NCBI RefSeq assembly: GCF_937616625.2
Contig: NC_065571.1
Location: 11,162,501-11,226,500 of the forward strand
Direction of reading: 5' to 3'
From: Mercurialis annua
Taxonomy: Eukaryota > Streptophyta > Magnoliopsida > Malpighiales > Euphorbiaceae
Length of the DNA: 64,000 bases
Program-made: the position numbers and the translations under genes
Part shown: positions 11,499 through 22,852 of the stretch, piece after piece
Layout: the number at the start of each line of letters is the position of its first letter
Position numbering within the stretch: the first letter of the stretch is position 1
The notes under the pieces: model-generated
The model's database searches: none
What the model was told of the DNA's origin: nothing
Seen by the model: the letters and a program-made list of their open reading frames with translations, nothing else

Positions 11499-12346
11499 AA
11501 ATATCAATTAATTTTCAAAAAAAAATATCAATTAATGACAGAAGATATAAAAAAATTTCAAGTTATTAAAAAGAGCAAACAAACCCTTTTAACTAAAAAG
11601 ACTTATATGATCTTTATGAAAAAAAAATTAAAAAATTATAACTTTAATCATTTATTTCAAAAGAATGTTTCTCATTAAATTGTCAAAATACTAATGGAAA
11701 GGCAACCCTATTTTTTTATAAATAATATGTAAATTAAGCCATAAAAAATGGCAAAGCTAGTTCAAAACATCAATTTTATCATATTTTTGATAAGTACATT
11801 TCAATATAGTAACTATTTAATTATTTTCAATATAGTAACTAATTGAAAATATTATTAATTCTTTTTATTTATGATCAAATTTTCAATGTCATCAATTATA
11901 ATATAATTTTAGTAAGTTTACTTATATTGAAAAGGGAAAAGACGGGTCATAAATTGATAAAAAAAAACAAATTTGCTTTTTTTATAAATATGCACAGTTG
12001 GCAATAATTGAAATATTTTTATCAAAATTATGTCAAATTCACGGTTTTGAAAAGCTGGATGTACATAAATGGGAAAGAATTGAAAATGTGAGATATTTAT
12101 TTTAGTCATTAAGCATCATTTTTATGGTCTCAGTATAAGTTATTAGATTCAAGGATGACGCTATTCTCATAACATTAATTTTGATGTGCTAAGTAATTTC
12201 AGCAATATGGAAAATTGGAGAAGAAGATGAATTATTTTCAAATAATAATAAAATATAAGTTGATGGTCAAAGTAAAATTGCAATTGTATAACACACATTT
12301 TTCAATCAAATAAGAAATTCAACAAGATGATCATCAGAATACATTG
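11499..12346. other. Upstream region of kinase copy 2
   Basis: A+T-rich DNA with no gene. The last 45 bases are homologous to the same position upstream of kinase copy 1. Confidence 0.45.
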
Positions 12347-13899
12347 ATGGAAATCTTACTCATTCTCCTCTGGTCCTTCTCTTTAATCTCTATCTTCACA
12401 ACAACCAAAGCCATTGACACAATTTCTGCAACTCAGTCTATTAGAGATGGTGGTCAGACCATAGTTTCAGCTGGTGGCTCCTTTGAGTTAGGATTTTTCA
12501 CCACCAATTCTAATACATATTTGGGTATATGGTTCAAAAATATTTCTGATGGAACTGTCATCTGGGTTGCTAATAGAGACAGTCCACTCACAAATTCATC
12601 AGGATTACTACAATTTGATAACAGAGGAGGTCTTATTCTTCTGAATCAAGAAAACTTGACCATATGGTCTGCTAATACGTCGAGAGCTCTGCAGAACCCT
12701 GTCGCGCAGCTTCTCGATTCGGGAAATTTCGTTTTACGAGACGAAACTGATGTTGACCCGGAAAATTACTTGTGGGAAAGTTTTCATTATCCTGACAAAA
12801 CATTTATGCCTGGAATGAAAGTTGGAAGATTGTCTCGAGGCGTTGATGTTCGTTTATCATCATGGAAGAGCGCGGATGATCCTTCGGAAGGTGATTTTAC
12901 TTTTGAGCTTGATCCTTCTGGTTTACAGATGGTTATTGAGAAGAATTCGGTTTTCACAGCTCGATCAGGACCGTGGAATGGTATTGGGCAGAGTGGTTTG
13001 CCATTCATAAAACAAAATCCAATTTTTAGCTTTTCTTTTGTTATCAGTGAAAATGGAAGTTACTATACTTTTGAGCTTGTTAACCAATCAGTTTTTACCA
13101 GGGTTTTTCTGAGTGATAGCGGTGTATTGGAACGGTACGCGTGGATTGATCGTACTCAGCTGTGGCAGCATATATCGTCTGCACCGGCAGATAATTGTGA
13201 TACCTATGATCTATGTGGTGCTCATGGCAGTTGTGACATAAGCAATACTCCTGTCTGTTCGTGTTTGAATAAGTTTGTGCCGAAATTAAAAAATAATTGG
13301 AATGCAGCAGATTGGACTGGCGGATGTGTTCGAAGCACCCCACTGGATTGCGAGAAAGGCGATGGCTTCACCAAGTATTCGAATGTTAAATTGCCTGATA
13401 TGTTGAATTACTCAATCAATTCGAGCTTGACCATGAAGGAATGCGAGGTTGTGTGTTTGAAAAATTGTTCTTGTATGGCTTATGCGAGTTCAGACATCAA
13501 AACTGGAAGCGGATGCTACTTCTGGTTCGGAGATCTTATCGATATCAAACAATTTAACAAAGATGGCGGGCAAGATCTTTACATTAGGCTGGCTTCTTCA
13601 GAATTAGGTAAGTATAGAGAAACTTATCAGGTACTATATTTGGACGTTTCGTTTCTATTTCCAAAAACGCTTCTAACTGTGAAACTTTATATATATAACT
13701 CATTCTATTTCAAGTTTCTCGTGTGAACGATTTTATTTTTCGTGGAGCATAGATTAGATTATGTACGCATTATTAGAATGGAAATTAGTTTTCTTTAGCT
13801 CATGGAATTTCCGCTTGTAGATGTGAGCGCGAGGCGTAGGAAACGGGTCGGGATCATAGCAGGCTCAGTATCATTTCTGCTTATCCTTTTTTTTTGTAT

Positions 13900-14349
13900 G
13901 GCTTAAGGTCTGAAAAACTACCGACCTTTCAATTTTTTTTCAATAGCACCCTCACCTTGTAATTTTTTCAATAGCACCCTATTTTGTATTTTTGACTTTC
14001 AATAGCACTCTAAATTAAAAAAGTTAGATGATTTGATTATTATAAGGATGAAAATTTTCAAAAAAATTAAATTTAAAGGTGAAATCATACTTTTTTCTAC
14101 TTGGACACTTTTAAACAAGTCCTTTAATTTAAAAAAATTCAAATAAGTTTTTGAAAAATGAGTTTAATTTGATGATTTAGGGTGCTATTGAAAGTCAAAA
14201 ATACAAAATAGGGTAAAATTGATTGTTTTGCAAGGTCGGGGTGCTATTGAAAGTCAAAAATACGAAATAGGGTGTTATTGAAGAAATTACAAGGTGAGGG
14301 TGCAATTGAAAAAAAATTGAAAGGTCGGTAGTTTTTCAGACCTTAAGCC
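13900..14349. mobile_element. Mutator-type MITE inside kinase copy 2
   Basis: A 450-bp foldback element has termini ggcttaaggtctgaaaaact and its complement ending ccttaagcc, with complementarity over most of each arm. The 9-bp target duplication tttttgtat is exact at 13891-13899 and 14350-14358. It lies inside the coding exon for the transmembrane helix, between the codons for LFFC and ISLF. It is a different family from the element at 987-1358, though both use 9-bp targets. Confidence 0.9.
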
Positions 14350-15101
14350 TTTTTGTATAAGCTTGTTTATAAGGAATAGAAAGAAGAAGCAGAGGAAAAT
14401 TCTTCAAGGTAGAACTACATAAAAACACACATTATCTATGTTACTTAAGCTGTAATTTATTTTTGATTAAGTTCAGTACTTTACAGAAATCTGGAAAAAG
14501 AATCTAGAACTTCCCAGTTTCGACTATGCTATTGATAACCATGAGAAAGATTTAGAGCTACCTCATTTTGAATTTAGCATAGTCGCTCGAGCTACCAATT
14601 ACTTCTCGTTCAACAATATGCTCGGAGAGGGCGGATTTGGACCAGTCCACAAGGTAACAGTCTAACTGATTTAGACATAGGCATTTAAAGGATCTCTGCG
14701 TAATAATTTGCACAATCTGTCATTTCAGGGCACGCTTAAAGATGGACAAGAAATAGCTGTGAAGAGACTTTCTAAGGAATCGAGACAAGGGCTCCATGAA
14801 TTCAAGAATGAAGTTAATTCCGTTGCTAAACTTCAGCATCGGAACTTGGTGAAGCTACTCGGATACTGCGTTCAACTAGATGAGAAGATGTTGATCTATG
14901 AATACATGCCTAACAAAAGCCTAGACTTCTATATTTTTGGTCAGAATCTTGTCGAGTTCTATTTTTGCGAATGCTTCTGGAACTCAGAAACTTTATATTT
15001 ATAACTCATTCTTACAAAAAAAAAAAGTCTTTTGGGAATATTTTACTTCACTATTCCCGTACAACATAGCTTAAGATCATTTTCTATTAGCAGTGGACTA
15101 A

Positions 15102-15359
<258 letters not shown>

Positions 15360-15739
15360 TAGTAAGTTTATTTTGCTGTAGAAATTTTTATTTTGCTGTA
15401 GAAATTAACTTATTCTTTTACATTCCCCCAAAAGTAAATGGATATGGTCAAATCCAGGCTCGAACTCGGAATCTTTACAAATTCTCAAAAATCTATAAAA
15501 AAACGACTAACTCAATTAATAAAAAATTTTCGTGCAGTGGTTATATGTCGCCAGAGTATGCTATTGACGGAATTATGTCAGTAAAATCTGATGTATTTAG
15601 CTTTGGTGTGCTCGTGTTGGAGATAATCAGTGGGAAGAGAAACAGAGGATTTATTCATTCAGACCACCAACTTAACCTTCTTGGACATGTAAGCTAGCTA
15701 TGTTGAAGTACTTATAACTAGATTGTCTTTTGAGCTAAT

Positions 15740-15912
15740 GTTTATATACCTCGGAAATAGAAACGTCGATAAAAATATCAAAATGGAAAACGTATATTTT
15801 ACTAAAATAGGTTATGAATATACAATTTTGGAGTTTCAGAAGCATTTTCGGAAATAAAAATGAAATGCCAAAACGTGAAATATGAGAAATTTCCGCGCAA
15901 CATAGGCTACGG
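15740..15912. mobile_element. Probable short MITE in an intron of kinase copy 2
   Basis: The right end (gaaatttccgcgcaacatagg) matches the right end of the elements at 60763-60947 and 61253-61428 in its caacatag terminus. The interior has paired words (cggaaatagaaacg, cggaaataaaaatg). The left end is unclear. Confidence 0.35.
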
Positions 15913-16249
15913 GAAATTGAGAAAGTAGTGTGTGTTTTTTCAGGCATGGAAGCTATTCAAAGAAGGAAAACAACTCGAGCTTATCGATGAATTAGTAGCG
16001 GAAACATGGAATTTGACAGAAGTGCTAAGAACAATTCATGTTGGACTGCTTTGTGTGCAACGTGACCCAGAAGATAGACCAAACATGTCATCGGTGGTTC
16101 TAATGTTGAGTAGTGAAGGTGCATTGCCTGAACCTAAAGAACCCGGATTTTTCACAGAAAGGAAATTGCTTGAAGGAGAATCTTCTACAAGTAAACAGGA
16201 ATCATGCTCCATTAATGAACTTACCATTACATTGATGGATGGTCGATGA

Positions 16250-17235
16250 ACCTTATTTATGTAAATCAAATTTTACATTTGAGAGTCTAAACTTCATGTG
16301 AATTTGTTCGATTTTCAAATTATTTACACCGACCGAGAGGAGCCAATGATCAGCTCGACTAGAATTAAATCCTGGAAGCCATTTTTAGTTGATTATTTAT
16401 CCAAATAAGAGGTTCAACATCAGTTGATCATAATTTTTTTATTAGAGTTTGTTCTATATAAATAACTAGATTTTTATTAATCTTGATATTTTATCAAAAA
16501 CAAACTAAAACTCAAACTTTTATGTCTCAATATTTAATTTAGAAATATTATTGATATTGATCTTACTTGGGTTTTTAAATGTCTAAATTAATCCTTATAT
16601 AATTTGAAATAGTTATTTAACCAAACTGAAATCAAATTGCTTTTCTAATTAAAATTGACAAAAGCATCGGACCTAGAAAAATCCATCCATAAATTCAAAA
16701 ATTCGCATGTCAGATTATTTCAGCACAAACATTTTTTAGCGACTCTACTAGAGACGTGTTCAGCACAAATATTGGTACTAAGAAAAAAAAATCAGGTACA
16801 CTCTTTCACGCAGCTAATCTCAATCTGAACTAGGTAATAAATTGTCTTCAGACTTACATGTGATCATGGATAGGAGGAAAATTACTCCCATCCCATTATT
16901 CTAATTTAATTATCTTGCATTCATATTTTCTGGAACTTCTTTATACTCATTTCATGTTTGAGCATTTCATACACAACGCTACGCATGTATATTTTGCGAG
17001 TTTAAAGCCATTTGTAAGTCACCGGGATCAGAATTAAAATGTAATGTAAAGATGTGCAAAAAATTGAAGAAAATAAGCGCTAAGAACACAATTGTTTACT
17101 TGCGGTTTTGTAATACCCCGTAGTCACATGATGTGAAAAGTTTGGCGAATGATGCAAGATTTATTAAACTTCTGTCATAGCGGTATTAATTTCCATGAGC
17201 GTATTATATCAGAAATGTTTAAGGAGAATTAAACA
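16250..17235. other. Intergenic DNA after kinase copy 2
   Basis: Contains the 3' untranslated region of copy 2 and then A+T-rich sequence. I see no gene and no element with clear ends. Confidence 0.4.
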
Positions 17236-17244
17236 TTTATATTA

Positions 17245-17637
17245 GGCAAAAGGTAGAAAAGAATCCTCATAGTTTTCATAAAAATACAGATTAACTCTTT
17301 TACATTTTTTTGGTATAATTAAGCTTTCTTTATTTTTGAATAGAACAAATAACTCCTTTCGTCCAACACCATTAGAAATATTCGTTAATGGCTGACATGT
17401 CTCTCATGATCACATACAAAAAAAGTTCAAAAATAATTTTAATGTTTAAAATATATTCCAAAAATTTAAGGGGATAAGTGTCCCAAAAGTAAATTAAAAG
17501 ATTTATTTGTTCGATTTTAAAACAACGAAAGTTTAATTATTCAATTTTAAAAACATGAAGGCTTAATTGTATCCAAAAAGAGTAAAAGAGTTGATTTTTA
17601 TTTTTAAGAAAAAGATTTTTTTTTTGTAACTTCTGCC
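17245..17637. mobile_element. Mutator-type MITE
   Basis: An exact 9-bp direct repeat, tttatatta (17236-17244 and 17638-17646), bounds a 393-bp segment. Its ends, ggcaaaaggta and the complement of acttctgcc, are imperfect inverted repeats. Inner blocks also pair (aactcttttac with gtaaaagagtt, attaagctt with aggcttaat). No open frame is present. The mismatched termini suggest an older copy. Confidence 0.6.
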
Positions 17638-17696
17638 TTTATATTAATTATGTATATTAGGATATGGGAATTGATGTGAGAGTGTTTGAATTGTGA

Positions 17697-17921
17697 GGAG
17701 AAATTCTTAGGTAGACTCGGTCCACCACGTCATTTGTGGACTAAGTCAATCATATCATAACACTTCATTAAAATGAGGGTATTCTTATAATATAATTATT
17801 CAAAAGTGTATGCAAATAACAAATGAAATTACAAGAATACTCTCATTTTAATGAGCTGTTATGACATGATTGGCTTGTTTCACGGATGACGTGGTAGACT
17901 GAGTTTACATAATAATTTCTC
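17697..17921. mobile_element. Mutator-type MITE
   Basis: A 225-bp foldback is bounded by the 9-bp repeat gaattgtga (17688-17696 and 17922-17930). The arms pair over about 65 bases (ggtagactcggtccaccacg on the left, cggatgacgtggtagactga on the right). The right end is shared with the block ending near 1829. No coding content. Confidence 0.7.
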
Positions 17922-17930
17922 GAATTGTGA

Positions 17931-20326
17931 ATCGTGAATCGTAAATTTCGGAAAAAAAATGATAATCTAAACCGAAAAAAATATATTTGCCTATGAATAG
18001 GACCCTATATGATTCAAAATCTTAATTTCTCTCTATTTCTTTCACTTCTCTCTAGCCTCTCTCTACAAAATACAAACCTTCGAAACTAGATTTTTTAGGA
18101 GGATTTTCAATAGTTCTCTCTATTTTAAAGAGCATTTTTAAAGAAATAAAGAACATCTACAATAATAAAGAGTAAAAAGTTTATTTGTGTGCATCGGACT
18201 CTCTAAAATTTCAAAGCAAATTAACTAATTCAAAAGCAAAAACAGAAACAGGTGCAGATGGTTTCATAAATAAAATCAGATTTTTCTTTTTCTTTTTTGA
18301 TTCAAAGAATTTATAAATAGAAATGTAAAGTAGGATTTAAAAGAAAATAAGGTTCCAGAAACTTTAATTGTAAGATTCTGATGTTATCATCGTCTCTATC
18401 AATAATTTTAGTCCCAAAAAATGCACTCAATCTTCATCTCCTCCTTCTCCTAGTTTCCGTTCACGTATCTCAACTAATATTTTCTCTCTGTCAAATAAAA
18501 AATCAACTGAATGTCTGGGTAAACACTCATCTTCATAAAGCTATAATCTTTGTTATTTAAATTGAAAAAAAAATCTGATTTGGTTTCCTATTTTTCTTGT
18601 ATTCATAGTTTTATAATTTTTTATGGGTTTAAATGAGTAACATCCGTACGCACAAAAATTTATACAGTGAAGAAGCTCCTGCTGCCGCTGTTCCTATTGT
18701 CGCCGCCGAGACACAAACAGCGGCACTCGGTAAGCGAGTGGATTTGATGACAGCAAGTGAAGAACGTTTGGAAGTTTTGATGGAAATAAGAACATAAAAA
18801 AAACACAGATAAAAGTTGGATCATGAAGGGATGGAAGAAATAGATGAATATGGGGTAGTTGATTCTGGAAGTCACCCAACTTACCCAATCTAACAAAAAG
18901 ATCACTGAATTCAAAAACGTTACAAAGTACTCCTTAAACTTTCGTTTTTGTATCACAGGAAAGTCACTCGATGTATTCCGGTATATATTTGCTTAGGTGG
19001 ACATCTGAATTCTCAAATCGTATCTCTCTTTCCTCCACCTCATTACCGCCAAGTCATCTTTTCTATTAAAATCAACTCCCAATTTTTAATAATATATCAA
19101 ATTTTAATAAAAGAAAAAACTAAGGACCTTTTCTTTCTTTTTACCCTTCTAACTCAATTAGAATTAATTAGCACCTTCAACAATCACCATCTCCACCTCC
19201 ACCAGCAGCCGCAACCTCTACTCGCCGTCATGAAGCCCCACTCTTCAACAATTTCTTTCAAATCCCTATGCCTAACTAGTAACCATCGTCTTCATATCAA
19301 AGATCTCTCCCGTTTTAGAACTCGTAGACGAACCAGCCTCATCAAATTTCGTCGTGTTTCCTCGTTCTTTAACTGACTCCGCCCGACACGATGACCCAGA
19401 ATCTCGGATCTGGACTCCTTATCATCGTCGACGTCGTCATCTCCTTAAGTTGTTAATGTTTTTCTTGTTCTGTACCTGAAAACCCAGTAACAATAATGGC
19501 AGGAATTCGATTATCAGGAGGAATTGCAGTAACCAACTCAGAATTACAATACCCAAATCGGAATTGCGGCGTTGCTTTAAGATATAATTTTTGTTTGGGG
19601 TTTTAGTTAAAAGAGGGAGGACAATAGTTGGGATTCTGGAGAGTGGGGCTTGGCGGCGAGAGGTGAATGATAACAGAGTTGTGAATACGTCTAGAGATAG
19701 TGAAGAAGCCATCGTTATAGATTTTTGCAGGTATTGTGTTTATGTTATGTCCTCTGAGATGGAGAAGATGAGAAGAATTGAGAGATGGTGAAATTGAAGG
19801 GTGCAATTTGATTTTTTTCAAGTGATGTGGCTTGTGACATGTGGTGTAAATAATTTCCGGTTGCCATATTGGATAGATTTGACCGGAATTTACATCGATC
19901 GGTTGTGCTATCAATGTCCAAGTGGATACAAGTTGTAATAAATACAAGTAAAAGTCAAATAGCAGTGGTTGTATGCCCCGGTCCCATGGGACGGCAGTGG
20001 TTTGCATCCCCGATCTATTTGGTTTACAGCATAGTGAGAATCACCGGTTATAAAATAGCTGCAGTGGTTGAATTCTCGGTTAACCCAAGGCTATAAAGTA
20101 CCTAAATGATTAATTTAAATTCTAAAATATTGAGTACAATCGAAAACTCAACTAAAATAAGCTAAGAAAATGGAGTTCTAAAATGATATAGAGAGAATAT
20201 TCTAGAGGTAGGTGGTGAAGTGGTAGCTCCTTAAAACCAGAGCTCTTTTAGACTTTGTGTCTAAAAATAAGGGCTTTCTTGGTTAATTACTATATTGTCC
20301 TTCGGTCTTGGATGCATTCTTGAGAC
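17931..20326. other. Intergenic region with a C-rich patch, no recognised gene
   Basis: From about 18640 to 20090 the base composition is richer in G+C than the flanks, with several overlapping medium-length open frames on both strands (for example 18948-19376 on +, 19603-20007 on -). None shows a domain I recognise, plausible splice partners or an obvious strand bias. Pyrimidine-rich stretches at 19180-19220 look like an untranslated leader. It may be a captured gene fragment or an old pseudogene. I assign no function. Confidence 0.3.
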
Positions 20327-20335
20327 AAAAAGGAG

Positions 20336-21803
20336 GGGTTAGTTCTCCTCAGATTGTGTTTTATTGGAGAAGTATTTCCCATTTTGTACCGTATTTTTTG
20401 ATAATCCCCGTTTTGTGCTGTATTTGGACCTGCTCGCCAAATCACTTGGCGAGCAGGTACAAAATTTAATCTGCTCGCCAACTCACTTAATCAGCCTTAA
20501 AGGCTGATTAAAGGCTGATTAAGTGCAATTAAGGCTGCTCGCCATCTTAGATGGCGAGCAGCTTTAATTATGTTGACCAGCTTTGATGCTGGTTGTTGAT
20601 CCAGCATTAAAGCTGGTCAACATTCCCTGCCAAAAGTGGCAGGGAATCTATGCTGCTGCTGCTCGCCAAATAAGATGGCGAGCACCTCCCCTATAAATGG
20701 GGTGAGAATTCGAATTTTCACCCATCTGAATTCACCCCATCAGCATAAAAAAAATGTCCCTCCCTCCCTACAATTCCTTGCTAAATTATATATATAAAGA
20801 TAAATTTTATTAATATTTATAATATTATTTAATAATTGTTAATTTAACTTTTTACTAATTTAAATTTTTTTAACAGGGCCTTACATATTGTTGTAGCGGA
20901 AAGAAGTTGAAATATTGTTTTAACGGTGGAAGTTGTTGAAGCGTTTGGAATTTTTATTATTAATATTTATCGGAAAGCACGTAATTTTCAAGAGGTAAGT
21001 TATAATTTTTAATTTAATTTTACAGTTTTTATTAGTGCATTTAGATAAGTAAATATCGATAGATTAGTGTATTTAGATGAGTAAATATCGATACAATTTA
21101 GTCGGAGTATTTTTGCATGTTATATTTTTAGTGTAAATTTATTTTTATTTTGGATTAAATGTTAGATTTGGGTGTTTATAATTTTATTATCTATATAATG
21201 AGAATGAGGATGTCGACCCTACTACTGGTGCTCAGGCGGGACATAATTCGGCATTTCATACCATTAACACTGCACGGCGGCAACAACGGCAGGAATTTGG
21301 AGGGCGCGTGCATATTAGGAGGCCTTCACGTTATACTACAGGTCTTGAAATATTCTGTATTTTTTACAAGATATATCTTTTTAATTAATATTTGTGACTG
21401 AACTAAAATTTAGAAGTTACAAATTAATGGTTAAATTTTTAAGTTAAATTTTTAAATGTTAGAATTTTTAGGGGTTAAAGTTTTAGGAGTTAAAGTTTTA
21501 GCTGTTATAATATATTATATAAATAATAAAATATTTATGATTGGTTTGATGATTTCCAATCATTGGCTTTGTTCTTTAATTAAGGCTGCTGGCCAAAGCA
21601 TTTGGCGAGCAGCCTTAATTATCTATTAATCAGCACAATTGTGCTGATTAACTATTGAGTTGGCGAGTATAATTAAATTTTGCACATGCTCGCCAAGTCC
21701 TTCAGCGAGCAGGTCAAAATTAGCACAAAATGGAAATTGTAAAAAAATACGGTACAAAATGTGAAATACACTCCCAATAAAACACAATCTGAGGAATAAC
21801 CCC
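20336..21803. mobile_element. Mutator-type element, about 1.5 kb, with GCTCGCCA hairpins
   Basis: The left end (gggttagttctcctcagatt) pairs with the right end (aatctgaggaataaccc), and pairing continues through blocks such as tgtgttttattggga and ttttgtaccgtattttt. The 9-bp target duplication aaaaaggag lies at 20327-20335 and 21804-21812. The subterminal regions contain many small hairpins built on tgctcgcca/tggcgagca. The interior has a short open stretch around 21195-21345 (fragment GAQAGHNSAFHTINTARRQQ in one frame) flanked by AT-rich, intron-like DNA, possibly a captured exon. No MULE transposase is visible. Confidence 0.7.
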
Positions 21804-21812
21804 AAAAAGGAG

Positions 21813-22844
21813 ATATTTCAACATTTTTTCCTTTCAGCTCGGCCTCTTTCTATAGCAAGCCGTGGTCTTGCTATAGGAGGACCACAAAGAAATCAGCCAT
21901 GCTTTTGAAATGTGTGTTTTTTCTATATAGTAAGAGTAGGGTTCGCTAAAATTTAATTAATTAAAAGATTATTAAAAAAGAATTATTTTGAAAAAAAGAA
22001 TTATTCTTAGAATTCTGAATAAAATGCGAAGTAAAAATTTCCTTTTTTTATTTGTAAGTTAAATATAATATACATAGATAGATAACAATAATTTGAGTTG
22101 GTTAAAATGGAGTTAAGTGTGAAACAATTTCAAGGTTAAAGAGGTTTGAATTGGGGCAATGGCAGAAAGGGGGACCTATTGAGAAATTTGTGAAAATTGC
22201 GGGTGAGTGACAGTGAGTGACATATCTGGTGATCAACGTTTAAATAATAAATCAAATGAATAGTTTTTACGATTTAATTTAAAAAATTAAATTAAAGTTG
22301 CCAAAAAATATAAGTTGATTACTGAAATTGCCAAATTTCAAAATTTGTGTTTTTAATTGCAAATCAGGATAAAATTTATTATTTAATTTGCGATTAATCA
22401 AAAAAATAAAAGATTGGCATGCGTGATACCACGTTTGGTAAAAAAATAAAAGTGAGAATATTTTGTGATAATTACCCTTTAATTTATTAAATAATTTTTA
22501 ATTCTTACAATTTTTTCTGGTCCAAAATAATTGAGGTCGAAATCCAATTTTTTGAGAAAAATCAAATCGAACTGATTTGGTTATGATCGAATCAGTTGAA
22601 CATATTAGTCTGATTCTTAAAAATTTCATAGGCATAATCACAATTTTAAATAACAAAGTAATAACCAACAAATTATAATTCAAACTGTATAAGTGATGAA
22701 TACCATTATGTCAAGATCGCTAGTTTTATTTTTTCACAGGCGCTCCCATTTCCAATTATGAAAAAAGTAACAGAATAATTATATTCTAATAAAACTATAA
22801 AGTATTCCTAAATTAATGTACAAGTTTAGTCAACTGGTTGGATT
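21813..22844. other. Unannotated AT-rich intergenic DNA
   Basis: No gene. The small open frames here are chance. Sequence immediately before the hAT element is ordinary A+T-rich DNA. Confidence 0.4.
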
Positions 22845-22852
22845 CCTATAAT

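Noticed and set aside
13896..14361. Splicing out the MITE as a cryptic intron to restore the kinase
   Set aside because: The nearest gt (13896) and ag (14361) would remove seven extra exon bases and shift the frame, so this pair does not rescue the gene.
15430..15530. SINE in an intron of kinase copy 2
   Set aside because: Degenerate A- and B-box-like words occur on the - strand, but there is no target duplication or tail.
19603..20007. Coding gene on the - strand
   Set aside because: An open frame of 134 codons with no start context, domain or partner exon; listed only as part of an unexplained island.
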